Below, piece by piece: positions 45,900 through 56,995 of a stretch of 64,000 nucleotides of DNA. The stretch is from Erinaceus europaeus (Eukaryota > Chordata > Mammalia > Eulipotyphla > Erinaceidae): assembly GCF_950295315.1 (NCBI RefSeq), contig NC_080176.1:33879006-33943005 (forward strand), written 5' to 3'. Under the pieces are notes generated by a model. The model saw only the letters and a program-made list of their open reading frames with translations. It made no database searches and was not told the origin of the DNA. A program made the translations under genes and the position numbers. Every line of letters begins with the position of its first letter. Position 1 is the stretch's first letter.

Positions 45900-48800
45900 C
45901 AGGGGGTCGAGGAGCAGAGGGAGGCCACGGGGGTGGGGGCTGCAGGCTGCAGGCAGGGGTGCACCTCAATGTGCAGGTATGGGTGGGGGGTTAGGGCAGG
46001 CCCGCCTCCTGGATGGTGAGATGGCAGCAGGACTGGCTCAGGGCCTTCAGGGCTGGAGGGCAGCAGCAGGGTGGCAGGACAGAAGGGCAGGGAGGCACAC
46101 AGTAGGGGACAGTTGGGGAGCTGGGGGATAGAGGGCAGGGGGAGTGGCATCCTGGGGGAGAGGGCTGTACCGAAGAGTGGATGGAGCAGGAGGCAGACAG
46201 GTCCCAAGAGCCGGGACTGACTGATAGGTCTGGATACTGGGATTCACCCACTCTGCAGCAGCTGGAACAGCAGCCCTGGCTTCCATAGGCGAAGGGCCCC
46301 ATGTGAAAGGAGGAGGAGGCCAGCAGCCAGGCCACCATCACTGCTGCAGAGGCCTGTGTCCAGGTGGCTGCCCACCAAACCCAGGGCAGCTCAGAGTATC
46401 CAGGGCTGGGGGGTGAAGGGCTACGGGGCAGGGGCTGTTAGTCAGTCCCTCAGTCCATCAGTGGGGATGGTTGGACAGGGGCCTTGCCTACCCTGGCCCC
46501 CAAACCTGGGCTCCCAGATCCTAGCCCCAGCCCCTTGCCTTGGGGCCCTGCCCACTAGTGCTGGCTCTGCGCAGCCCCCCTACCCCCATCCTGGGTCCAG
46601 GTTGGTGGAGGCCAAGGCTGCCCAAAGAGTCAACAGGATGGGAGGCGTCCCTGTCGCCTAGCAACCAAGTGAGCCCTCTGTGATGCCCTGGGATTCTGTT
46701 CCCAGGTGCACAGGCATTGGGCAGCCCAACTGTCCCACCGCAGGGGTGGCAGTGCCATGGCCCCAGGGCCCTGGCACAGACGGATGGAAGGACGGGAGGA
46801 CAACGCTGACCAACCTAGGGGCTGACAGCCGAGCCAGGGAAGGAGGAGGTGCACCTAGGAGCTTGGGAGCCTGAGGCCAGAGCTGCCTGCCTGCCTGCCT
46901 GCCTGCCGCTGTCAAGGTGGGTTTCCCAGCTCTTCTCCACTTCTCTCCTCTCTCCTTCTTTTCCCTCCCCTCCCCTCTCCTCTTTTAGGTGCCCTGCTTG
47001 GCCAGCTACAGCCCTGTGACAGTGCTCCGACAGCTGCCCTCACCCCCCCACCCATGTCCCAATCTCATAGGCCCCTGCTTACCCCACCCACACCCATACC
47101 CCCAAACCCACTCCCAGATCAGCCGGCAGCCCTCCTCAGCCGACCAAGACACCTGGACACCTACCTATACTAGGCTGGTTTTCTTCATCATTCAAGAAGA
47201 TGTCTCCTTCCCTATTTAGCTTTGTTGACTGCTGGATGGATGGGTGGGTGGGTGGATTGATTGGGTAGAGGCAGAGAGCAATCCAGAGGAACTTGAGATA
47301 GCCAGCTTCACAGCTCTTGACTGCTGGTCAGGCCTCCCACCTGCAGGTGGTTTTGGGGGTGGGTGGAGTTGCCGTGCGATGAAGGGCCAGGCCTGGGCTG
47401 CTGCTTCTTCTGGCGTTTGCCCTTCTTCCGTAGCCAGTCAACAGCGTCAGGTTGAAAGATGTCAGGAGCTGCTTGTTGCTGGCTTTGAAAGTGACTGGGA
47501 TCCATGTGGATTCAGTTGGCTAGGAAGGATCATCAGTTTCCCCAATGAATGGGTACTCACGGGATGCACCACGAGAAGGTCTATCCAATGCATCCCGCCT
47601 GGGCTGCTGAGACTCGACCTTGGGAGTCTGCTGGAGCAAGTGACCCCCAGCCTGACCAAAGAAGCTTCCTTGGGTACTGGGTGTGGACCCTCAAATGAAC
47701 GAGCCGGTGGCAAGCAAGCAGCACAGGGTGACCTGACCAGATCCAGGGTGTGTGCTTGGGGCAGGTGGGCGGGCGAAGAAGGGGAGACCTGAACTCTTGC
47801 CCCAGAGGGCAGCAGCCTCTAGGATCCCTAAGTCTCAGGAGTCATGGGCCGGCTGCCCTTGGATCTATCTCTCTAGCCCTGCCAGGGTGACACTCCCACT
47901 CCTAATACCCATGCACTTGACCTTTCTATTTCCATACCCCCATCCTGGTCTACAGAGAGGGGCTGTAGGGGGCTCCCTGACCACTGCTCTTGTGTTCATC
48001 AGGGGAAAAGGACATCTTCAGCACCAACAATATCTCCCCCACCCGGCCTGGCCCAGCCTGGCCCCCAAACAGCCTTGGATCAATCACTGTAGCAGTGAAT
48101 AGATTGATCACTCTTGTAGTGAGGGAGATTTGGGGGGGGGGGGGGCAGCAGGGTGTCTGGGCAGAAGGGAGGCAGAATGTTGGCCAAGGGTTGGGCAGCA
48201 AGGAGACCCATGTTGCAGGGCAGGAGTTGGGGCAACTGTGCTGAGGAGCTGAGCAAGGGGCATGTGTCCCCAGGAACAGGGTCTGACAGGTGTGGAAAGT
48301 GGGACCTGCTCTGCAGCCCTGGATCCTAGGGGTGAGTGCATCCACCAGGGGTGGATCAGTCAGTCACTGTGGATGGATGGAGCCTGGCTGCCCTCAGGTC
48401 AGGACCATGTCAGGACCCTAGCCCCACCCCCACCCAACCCCTACCCCTTATCTTCCCCCCACCTGGGCCCCCACCTCACACCTGGCTAGGCCTCCACTGC
48501 CCCTGGCTCCAGCTCAGGGTGGTGGCCCCCTCTCCAGAGCTCTGGATATTCGGTCCCCTCCCTCCCTTCCCAGGGACTGGTCAGTCCCTGCCATGACAAC
48601 CTGCCACTCCACACACCCTTTGCAGGGTTCACTGGGATAGGCATCATCCAGGGTGCTTAGCAGCCTCACCAGCTCTCTGGGTTGCCCCTCCAGCATTTTG
48701 CAGGCAGGCAAGCAGACTGTGGGCAGCACCACTACCAGCTATGGCAGCAGGACCTGGTCACAGATGGATGGACCGACTGAGTGGTGGGCATGTGTGCGGG

Positions 48801-50660
48801 TGGACAGGCGTTGTTGATGGTCCTTGGGCTGACAGTTCAGTGAGGTGAGGAGGGAGGTATGCCTGCCAGCCCACCCATGGCCAGAGTTACCTGAGGTCTC
48901 TGGGTTTACCCAGCTCACTCCCCTCTGCTCCCCTCCCTTCATCTCCCCTTTTCTCTGCTCCACCCCTCTCCCTTCACCTCCCTGTCCCTCCTCTCCATTC
49001 CCCTCTCTTCTCCCTGCCTCCTGCCATCTCCAGCCCTGGCCACAGCCCCAGCTCACAGAGTCATCTACCCCAGCCTTAGCACCCCACTCTGTGCAACCCC
49101 ACCCTGACCTGGGCTGCTCAGGACACTCTGAAGACCAGAGGACTGGGTTCTCCCAACACTCTGCTGGAGAGCCTGCCTGCCTGCCTCTTTGCCAGGGAAT
49201 GATGGAACTTTTACACACCTCCCACAGCTATGTCAAGCTCCCTGTTCTCAAAGCTACCGCCCCCCCCCGGGGGGGGGCTGGCCAAAAGACTTTCCTTGGA
49301 TCCTGGCTGTGGGCCCATGAGCAAGCTGAAGTGGGCTGAATGGATCCAGAGTGTGTCAGAGCATAGAAGGGACCTGAGTCCTGGCTCCAGAGGGCAGCAG
49401 CCTCTAGAGTCACTGGTCTCAGTCAGGGTCCATGCGTGGAGCCATCCATCCATTGCTTCCTCCCTGCCAGGGTGACTCTCCTGCTTCTATCTCCACACCC
49501 AGCCTACCTGTTTCCATAGCCTTCCTGGCCTTTAGGGAGGGAAGGACAGAGGATCTGACTCTTCTTATGTTCATCATCTGACTCTTCTTATGTTCATCGG
49601 TGGAGAATGGAATCTTCACACCCAACAATATCCCCCACCATTGCTCCCAAACCACCCCAGAGCAGCCATTAGCTCCTCTTTTTTTTTTTCCTTCTCCTCC
49701 TGGACATGGGTTGCTGCTGTCTGGACCTGAAACAAGACTGCCAAGTCCTGAGGGGCCCAGAACAATTACATCAAACCAGCCATATGCTCAGGCCTGTGTG
49801 TTTTCCACACTGATGTGGCTGCAGAGCACACTAGGGTGTGGACGACCTCAGACCCAATATGTGACATTGAATGTGTTTGTGCTTCTTTCTGGGCAGAACA
49901 TTGGACCACCTCAACTCCTTCCCCCACACCAAGGGAAAAAGAATCTTCACTTCCTTAGCACATAAGGTGGGGTGAGAAGGGATGGAGGGAGGAAAGAGAG
50001 GGGGACCTTCCAGTTGCTGCTGTAATGCAGCTGGGGCTAGTCATGAGACCCCCCCTGAGCCTTCCAGGTGGTCAGGGAGGGGTGGGGCAGGGCAGGGGTG
50101 GGGTGAGCACATTGTGGTGGGCCAGGCTCTGGGAGTGCCCTTGAGTGAGTGCAGGTGGGACCCAGGGCTGGCCTGCTTCCTGTAGTGAGGGAGATGGGGT
50201 GGGGAGCAACAGGGTAGCCAGGCAGAATGGAAGCAGAGTAGGGCTGAGGGTTAGGGGGCATGGAGACTCGTGGTGCAGGGGCAGGAGTGGGGGGCGAGTG
50301 GGTTGAGGAGCAGAGCAGGGGGCTGGTGCCCCCAGCAGCTTGGTCTGACAGGTGTGGAAAGCAGGACCTCTGCAGCCCTGGGTCCCAGGAGTGAGTGCGT
50401 TTTCAGGGTGGGGGTTTTGGGGGGCTGCAGGACAAGGCAGTTGTCCTGCCTGAGGATGGATAACTGAGGATGGATGGGGCCTGGCCATCCTCGCCTCAGG
50501 TCCGACCCCATCACGACCCTGACCCAGTCATGACTCTGACCTCTCAACCCTGACCCTAGCCCTGCCTCCACTGCCTCTGTCTCCACTGCAGCCCTGGGTG
50601 GTAGGTCCCCTCCTTCCCTCCCTCCCTCCCCCGGGGCCTAGTCAGCCTTGGCCCTGGCTG
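45900..50660. repeat. GC-rich macrosatellite-like tandem repeat, period about 2.07 kb
   Basis: The same ordered blocks recur. CAGCAGGGT...(C)AGAAGG occurs near 46070, 48150 and 50210 (spacings about 2083 and 2061). CACAGACGGATGGAAGG/CACAGATGGATGGACCG occurs near 46775 and 48755. CCAGAGGGCAGCAGCCTCTA occurs near 47803 and 49386. TTCATCAGGGG/TTCATCGGTGG with CAACAATAT occurs near 47995 and 49595. So there are two full copies plus part of a third, with indels; copy 2 has about 470 extra bases at 49690-50180. Long ORFs (e.g. 47244-47792) appear on several frames at once and are not credible genes. Confidence 0.75.
49690..50180. other. ~470-bp segment present in only one macrosatellite unit
   Basis: No counterpart lies between the matching blocks of the preceding unit (48020-48110). 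Part of it, 49855-49975, matches 60430-60545 with shared ATTGGACCACCTCAACTCCT and AAAAAGAATCTTCACTTCCT words. Confidence 0.6.
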
Positions 50661-50662
50661 CC

Positions 50663-52580
50663 TGCACACCACACAAAACACACTCACACAAACACTAACA
50701 CACTATCACACAATCATCATTCACTCACAAATACACTCAACACACCCACATACTGACACTCAGATTCACACGTTCTCACACTGACACACACTCAAATTCA
50801 CACTTACACACACTCACAATTACTCAGTCTCTCACTATCACACTCTCACTCACATAATCACACAGAACTCCTGCACACTCACACATGCTCTCATAACTCA
50901 CGCTCTCACACTGACACATCACATACACTCAGTCACACACTCAGACTCACGATCACTCAAACTCGCATTCACACACACACTCATACTCAGACTCACAGAC
51001 ACACACTCACACTGACATTCATTCCCACACTCCCACTCAGTGACATACTCCCTCACACACTTATATATATACTAATACACACACTCACAAACACACACGA
51101 CACACTTACACACACCGTGGCTCTCACTCAGACTCAAACTCACATTCACACAGTCACACTCATGGTTACTCACACTCAAGACAGACTCACATTCAGACAC
51201 ACACACTCACTGATATTCACACACTCTCTCATTCCTTCACACACTCTTACACATACACTCACACACTCAGACTCACACTTACACATTGATACTCACAAAC
51301 TCACACTCACACAAACTCATAATCACATTCACACACTCACTCCCAGACACTCACACTCACTAACTCTCATATTCACAGTCATACACTCATACTCACTCAC
51401 ACTCTTATTCACACACACAGTCCCATTCACATACAAACACACATACTCACTCAAAATCAAACTCAGGGTCACTCTCACACATTCTTTGACACAGTCACCA
51501 CACTGACACACAGAATTATAGTCACACACACTCTCTCACACACACCCTTAGTCACACACACAGACTCACAATCACTCACACTTAAATTCACATTCACACA
51601 TACTCAAACTCGCACATACATACTCACTGACATTCACTTACTCACATTTTCACTCACTGACATGCATACTCCCTCACACACACTCACTAATGCTCACTAC
51701 ACACACAATCACAATTGCTCACTCACAGTCTCTCACACACAACCACAAACACACACACACTCATACAGTCTCTCACAACCCCACACACACTTACTCATAC
51801 AGGCACTCAAACTCACACACACTCATGCATACTTGAGCACATACACACTATCACACACACTCATGTACACTCGTACACTCACACACTCTCATACTCACAC
51901 TCTCATATACTCACACACACAGTTACAGTCACACACAATCTCATAGACTCAAGATCACTCACAGTCACACACACACACACACACATACTCATGGTTACTC
52001 ACACTCAGAAAAACACATTCAGGGGCTGGGCGGTAGCACAGCTGTTTAAGCACATATGGCCCGAAGCGCAAGGACCAGCTTAAGGATCCCGGTTTGAGCC
52101 TCTGGCTCCCCACATGCAGGGGAGTCGCTTCACAGGTGGTAAAGCACTTCTGCAGGTGTCTATCTTTCTCTTCCCCTCTCAGTCTTCCTCTCCTCTCTCC
52201 ATTTCTCTCTGTCCTATGTAACAACAGCAATGGCAGCAATAACAGTACAACAGCAATAACCAGGGCAAGGGCAACAAAATGAAAAAAGTGGCTTCCAGGA
52301 GCAGTGGATTTATAGTGCAGGCACCGAGCCCCAGCAATAACCCTGGAGGCAAAAAAAAAAAAAAAAAACAGAAAAACTCACATTCACACTCAGACACTCA
52401 CAAATGATCAAACACACTCAGACTCACACACTCACACACTCAACACTGACATTCACTCACACGTTCCCACTCACTCACACATTCCCACTCACTCACACTC
52501 AGACTCCCTCACACTCATATAATATATATACCCACTCTTACTAATGCTCACTACACAAACACAACCACAGTTACAGTATC
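50663..52580. repeat. CACTCA-type simple array, left part
   Basis: About 1.9 kb of imperfect CACACTCA/ACTCAC units interrupted by variants. It ends at AGTATC, the left TSD copy of the composite insertion, and contains a nested SINE1. Confidence 0.95.
52023..52366 (+). mobile_element. SINE1, long 3' variant, nested in the CACTCA array
   Basis: GGGCTGGGCGGTAGCACAGC head, GGTTTGAGCC B-box, CT-rich body, then the extra segment GGCTTCCAGGAGCAGTGGAT and an A run. CAGAAAAACACATTCA (52007) and CAGAAAAACTCACATTCA (52368) flank it as a TSD. Confidence 0.92.
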
Positions 52581-53037
52581 TGTTGTTAAAATTTCGGAGG
52601 CTCTTGCCGGCCGGGTTGGCTTTGCAGGCGGGTAACAGAGACGCGGAGACAATGGCTGGGCAGGGAAGCTGTATTTCTTTATTCAGGAACAACGATTCAT
52701 AAACTAAGACAAACTAATCACCAAACAGAACTCTGCTGTCTCATTGCGGCGGCACAAGCACTCTCTTACTCTCGAACTCAGGAACTTTCCAACTCTCGTA
52801 CTCGGGAACCCTCTGAAACTCTGGCACACTGGAACTCTCTCTTACTCTGTAACCCTGAAACTCTCGAACTCAGGAACTCAGGAACTCTGTCACTGGGGAA
52901 CTCAGGAACTCTCGGACTCCGGAACCCTCTCCCAGGGTCCCTTGGGACGGGGCCAAGCAGGCCCGCGAAATTAACAGGACTCATCCAATTCTCTTGGAGG
53001 GGGAGGGCTAGAACAAGCCAATGTAAAGCATACGATA
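52581..53037 (-). repeat. Family A 3' LTR (antisense)
   Basis: It is 457 bp, against 378 bp in A1 and 336 bp in the solo copy; the extra length is in GAACTC/GGAACT-type tandem repeats (52775-52930). In its own orientation it starts TATCGTATGC instead of TGTCGTATGC, so the canonical G at the interior edge has changed. The outer edge keeps AACAACA. Confidence 0.92.
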
Positions 53038-53057
53038 ATTCCCCCTTTTCTTTTTAA
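53038..53057 (-). promoter_or_regulatory. Polypurine tract of the family A segment
   Basis: On the minus strand AAAAAGAAAAGGGGGAAT precedes the LTR start, as in A1. Confidence 0.85.
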
Positions 53058-54590
53058 CTAAATTACTATAGTATCAAGGGTGTGGGGTGAACAGAAACAT
53101 ATATAACAAAAACCAGCATGTTGCCAAGGGAAGGCCTGAGGGGGCCCTATCTGCCTCTGGGGGGCTACTTGCCTCGACGGGCATTTGCATGGGGGCGGGG
53201 AACGGCCTAGGGTCCCAAAGGCAGCTGGCTGCAACTTATTTACTATGAAACAAAACTTGTTATTAGCATATCTACTTTACGATCTAACATTTCTAATAGA
53301 GAAGGAATTTGAGACTTTTACATATCAACAACGTCTTTTAACCTTTTGTTACACCCATTCAAGATGGAGACACACCCTAGGTGTGGGCCGGAGAGGAAAT
53401 CTCAGGCATGGGAATAATTAGCATAGCCATTGTGCGATCTACCATTTCTAATAGAGAAGGTAGTGTTTTACATATCAACAAGTCTATTTAACCTTTTGTT
53501 TAGACCAACTTAGTTAAAATATATTGATTGTTAACTAATTTTTACCTCAGACTTTAAATGTAAGTTAATTTTATCTTTATGAGAATTACGTTGAAAACCT
53601 TTTCCATTTAACTTTGACTAGTAAGAATTTAGCCTTAAAGCTACTGTTTACCAAACTTTAAACATACACATAAACATGGTCATTAATACACAAGGAGAGA
53701 AACCTTTGTTACGAAGACATGTCATTTTAAACACGAATATAAATCTGTACTGTCTTAGTGGTTGGGGGGGGGGTCACCATTCGGAGGTGGCTTCCCGCAC
53801 AGCTTCACTTTTAGGAATTGCAGGTTGTGATCTCTGCACAAATCTCTGCGTACTCCAGCTTGTCTGCCTTCAGACCAGACTGGCGGCTGGAGATCTCGTG
53901 TGCCCAGTTTTGGCAGGGAGCCCGGGGGTCCGGGAGGCCCGGGATGGTTCCAGAATTCATAGAAAGAGGGCAGGCAGGCCATCTTTGTAGAAGGCGTGAG
54001 CCTAGGTGCCCAGGGGTGGCGGCCATGATAGGCCGCCGCGGCCCTGCCCCATGGCCCTGCCATGTCTGCTGCCCTGCTCGCAGTGGCCAAGCAGTGTGGA
54101 GGGATCACGCGTCCAGTGCCCTGCGCCACGCGGTGGAGAGCCGGCTCCTGTGGGCTGGCCTCGGGCTCTTGCGTGTTGGCATAGGGCTCCAGCATGTTGG
54201 CATTGGGCTCCAGCATGTTGGCATCGGGCTCTTGCATGGTGGCGTAGGCCTCCTCCAGGCTGTGGGGCTGCGGGGCTGCGGGCGTGGTGCGCGGGGTTGT
54301 CTGGACGCAGCAGGCTGGCTGGCTGTTTAACCAGGTGGAAACGGCAGCTCCGTGCCTTGCCTCCCGCCCGCTGGCTCTTCCCACTGGCTGTTCTGAGTTC
54401 GCCCGAGCGAGTGGAAACCACAGAGTGGTCCAGAGATAAATGTTCCAGAAACAGCAAAACAGTCTCGTGAAGAAAGAGCAGAGGCCTTTGGAGATCTCTT
54501 CACAAGCAGAAGAGAAGGCCATCGTGCATAGGTAGCCAAATTGTCTTTACTTATCTGAGAGATGCGCAGGTCAGGTCCACGTGGGCGCCA
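53058..54590 (-). mobile_element. Family A interior, PBS to PPT (antisense)
   Basis: Collinear with A1 2968-4550. The PBS is at 54574-54590 (minus), and the 3' region with AGTTTGGTAAACAGTAGCTT is at about 53640-53660. The 5' LTR that should precede the PBS is absent: pol sequence of another element is joined there. Confidence 0.9.
53755..54522 (-). CDS. Gag-leader-like ORF of family A, second copy
   Basis: 255 codons, start at 54522 in the same position after the PBS as in A1. N-terminus MAFSSACEEISKGLCSF with the same hydrophobic stretch is identical over the first ~38 residues. The EPxAN repeat block has fewer and rearranged units (QEPDANMLEPNANMLEP-type), and the length change keeps the frame. 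The C-terminal ~90 residues match A1 closely up to KLCGKPPP, then stop after PPPNH. Two copies open despite in-frame repeat-length changes suggest that coding was maintained in the source elements. Function unknown. Confidence 0.55.
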   Translation of the reverse strand: MAFSSACEEISKGLCSFFTRLFCCFWNIYLWTTLWFPLARANSEQPVGRASGREARHGAAVSTWLNSQPACCVQTTPRTTPAAPQPHSLEEAYATMQEPDANMLEPNANMLEPYANTQEPEASPQEPALHRVAQGTGRVIPPHCLATASRAADMAGPWGRAAAAYHGRHPWAPRLTPSTKMACLPSFYEFWNHPGPPGPPGSLPKLGTRDLQPPVWSEGRQAGVRRDLCRDHNLQFLKVKLCGKPPPNGDPPPNH

Positions 54591-54820
54591 TTTTCCCGAG
54601 CGCTTTTTAATCACAAAGACAGGAGTATTCCATGGGCTTCGAGAATGACGAATGTGTCCCAAGGACAACTGCTCTCGGACGAGCTCTTTTAAAATTTTTA
54701 GCTTATCCCTAGGTAAAGGCCAATGTTCCACCCAGACAGGCTCATTAGAAAGCCAGCTTAAGCGGGGTGTTTGGCTACGAACAGTGGCATTTAGTATTGG
54801 GGGTGCTGAATAGACCTGGT
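54591..54820 (-). pseudogene. pol: Start of pol (RT N-terminus), truncated
   Basis: In the -1 frame relative to gag-pro, beginning before the pro stop. Readable residues include [43 protein letters not shown] and SGKW, the fingers part of a retroviral RT. It is cut at KW(R): from there the sequence is family A PBS and leader. The YMDD core, RNase H and integrase are absent. It matches C at 35050-35210, where the same Lys is a stop. Confidence 0.85.
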
Positions 54821-56953
54821 ATCGCGGGAATGAGTTTTACGCTCTGCAAAGGCGTCTGTGGATATCCTAACATTAAGACATTCCAGAAGATCCCTGCCCA
54901 GTAAGTTGGTGCTAATATTAGCTACCAAAGGGCGGAAGTGTCCGGTAGAACCTTCTGGGTCTTCCCACATAAGCGAGTCTCGTGTGTAAAATGCTCTCGT
55001 CATCCCTCCTATTCCATGTAAACTGGGTCCAGGGATGAGTTCCCAATCTTGGGGAACCTCTTCTTGCCTTAAAATCGTCTTTGCTGCCCCCGTGTCAATC
55101 AAAAATGTAAAAGGAATGTTGCCTATCTTTACTGTCATAGAAGGCTGACCTTGTTCTAAAACAGGAGTGGTCCACAAAATCTCAGGCCCCGAATTTGTAC
55201 TATTCAGGGGCGAACCATCTTTATGAAATTGGGACCAACAATCTCTCTTCCAATGAAACCCCTTACGACATTTTGGACAAACAGTACGTGGTCTCTGGCT
55301 CCCTGACTGAAAGCGGGGTTGTTCTGGCTGGAGGCGTGGTTTCCCTGACTGGAGGCGTGGTCGCAACTTATCAGGACATTGGTTACGCCAATGTCCTTGG
55401 CGACCGCACTGAAAGCAGGCCCCGTTTTGCTTACGTGGGGCAACTGCATAGACCTGCGTCGTAGCGGGTGTCCCATAATTGCCTGATGTAAGTTCCTGTG
55501 TCGCTAGAATCCAATTATCTGGGTGTAGGTGTTTAAGATTAAGGCATACCTGACGGAATTGTGGTGTCATGCCTTCCCAGACAATAGAGCGCAGGAGTAG
55601 TGTGCGGACATCAGGATTATAAACCTTTCTCTCTAAGCTTCTCTTCACCCTTGAGATGAAGCTCGCCAATGACTCATCAGAGCCTTGGTGAAAAGAGTTA
55701 AAGGGAGCTGATGGATATACATCAGGTGTGGTCACCCTTTCCCATGCTTGTGTTGCACAGATGCGTACCTGTTCAAAATAACCAGTTGGAAACCTGGCTT
55801 CTGCCTGCTGAGCTCCAGATTCATAAGCTCCTGCTCCAAACAAAGCATCAGAATTCCATTCTATCTGTTTGTTACTATTTTCCTGCGATTGCCTAGTGCA
55901 CTCATCGTGGAAACATGCCTGCCACTGAAGATAGAGTGGGTCTGGGAGTGCAGCACGAGCCAGTTCTTTCCAGTCTTGTGGTGTATTTAAATGCTGGTAA
56001 AAGCTTCTCAAAACGGACTTGGTCCATGGAGAGTGCATACCGTCCTCCCTGACTGCTTGCCTGAGCGTTCCAAGTTCTTTCGAGGAATATGGCTGCCACG
56101 GCTGAGGGTTTTGTTTAGAAGGGGCCAAGTTTACCGGGAATGTGTGGATTTGGTCCGATGGCGCGGGAGAGGGAGCTACAGAAGTGGAAAGTTCAGTAGA
56201 AACTGCTGTAGTGGCTGCAGGGGAGACTAAACGCATATCTACAGGGACGGAGCTCCCGGGGTGGACTGCACATGGTTTAAAATCCTTAAGTGCTGAAAAA
56301 ATATCCTTTGGCTCTCGTATCTCAGTCACTTGGTCCCTTAATGGTGACGTATCAGCAGGGGGTGGGGTCAGGGACGAGGAAGCCTCAGGCGGAGCTGAAA
56401 CCACGGCGGCAGGGGCCGGGGGCGGAGCTGATACCGGAACGGCAGGGGGAGGGGCTAGAGAACCGGAAGCCTCAGGGGAAGCAGGGGGCGGGGCCAGAGA
56501 AGCAGAAGGAACTGAACACGTGTCTGCCACAGAAGGGACCGAACACTTGTCTGCAGAAGGAGCCGAACACGTGTCTGTGGGGACAGCTGGGGGAGGGGTC
56601 AAAGGAGCGGCAAAACACGTGTCTTCAGGGGCAGTGGGGGGAGGGGTCGTGGAAGAGGAAGCTGCCGCAGGAGAAACCGAACACGTGTCCCCGGAGGCAG
56701 TGGTTTGGGGGCTGGCTGCAGATTGCTTAGGGTGTTTAAGTCCTAAGCAAATATCCTTTAACTCCTGTATCTCAGCCTCAAGGTCACTTAACCTTTTGGC
56801 AGGAGGCCTTGTACATATCCTGAAAATAGTAAATATAGCCATGAGAACCCATGGTGTAGCAAAAATTAAAGCGTCTCTGAGATCGAAAGCCTGTCCCAGG
56901 AGAGAAGGATAGAATGTCTGGGACACCTCCTCATAAAACGGAAAAAATCCCAT
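54791..56953 (-). CDS. gag-pro: gag-pro, 720 codons in a single open frame
   Basis: I use the ATG at 56953 (CCACCATGG context); the frame is also open upstream but only from a GTG. In order: a hydrophobic segment around residues 18-40 (ALIFATPWVLMAIFTIF), a KRLSDLEAEIQELKD coiled coil, a Pro/Ala/Ser-rich middle with DTCSVPS-type repeats, capsid with a major-homology-like segment (GSDESLASFISRV), two zinc knuckles (CFQCGRQGHWRNQC and CPKCRKGFHWKRDC), then, in the same frame, protease with IGNIPFTFLIDTGAAKTIL and NLLGRDLLECLNV. No stop or frameshift separates gag from pro. Gag would assemble the core and pro would cleave it. DTGA is catalytically plausible. No LTR or promoter of its own stands upstream. 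Expression is not shown by the sequence. Confidence 0.88.
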   Translation of the reverse strand: MGFFPFYEEVSQTFYPSLLGQAFDLRDALIFATPWVLMAIFTIFRICTRPPAKRLSDLEAEIQELKDICLGLKHPKQSAASPQTTASGDTCSVSPAAASSSTTPPPTAPEDTCFAAPLTPPPAVPTDTCSAPSADKCSVPSVADTCSVPSASLAPPPASPEASGSLAPPPAVPVSAPPPAPAAVVSAPPEASSSLTPPPADTSPLRDQVTEIREPKDIFSALKDFKPCAVHPGSSVPVDMRLVSPAATTAVSTELSTSVAPSPAPSDQIHTFPVNLAPSKQNPQPWQPYSSKELGTLRQAVREDGMHSPWTKSVLRSFYQHLNTPQDWKELARAALPDPLYLQWQACFHDECTRQSQENSNKQIEWNSDALFGAGAYESGAQQAEARFPTGYFEQVRICATQAWERVTTPDVYPSAPFNSFHQGSDESLASFISRVKRSLERKVYNPDVRTLLLRSIVWEGMTPQFRQVCLNLKHLHPDNWILATQELTSGNYGTPATTQVYAVAPRKQNGACFQCGRQGHWRNQCPDKLRPRLQSGKPRLQPEQPRFQSGSQRPRTVCPKCRKGFHWKRDCWSQFHKDGSPLNSTNSGPEILWTTPVLEQGQPSMTVKIGNIPFTFLIDTGAAKTILRQEEVPQDWELIPGPSLHGIGGMTRAFYTRDSLMWEDPEGSTGHFRPLVANISTNLLGRDLLECLNVRISTDAFAERKTHSRDTRSIQHPQY

Positions 56954-56995
56954 GGTGGAGGGAAACGCGGGGCCACAGAAGCGGGCGGATGCCAC

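Noticed and set aside
46985..47219. Possible exon after a polypyrimidine tract and AG
   Set aside because: No donor, no homology and no second exon; the CT-rich tract is part of the array composition.
47244..47792. 182-codon ORF in the GC-rich array
   Set aside because: It overlaps long antisense ORFs, has no motif, and lies in tandem-repeat DNA whose other copies do not keep the frame.
50663..52083. Long His/Thr/Ser-rich ORFs in the CACTCA array (also 58285-60044)
   Set aside because: They are translations of a simple repeat, open in several frames, with no other coding sign.
54791..54870. Pro-pol slippery heptamer
   Set aside because: I saw no clear XXXYYYZ heptamer near the frame change; a consensus is needed.
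56954..56995. Extended Gag start upstream of the ATG at 56953
   Set aside because: The upstream frame opens with GTG and overlaps a splice-donor-like site; the ATG has better context and matches the start in C.
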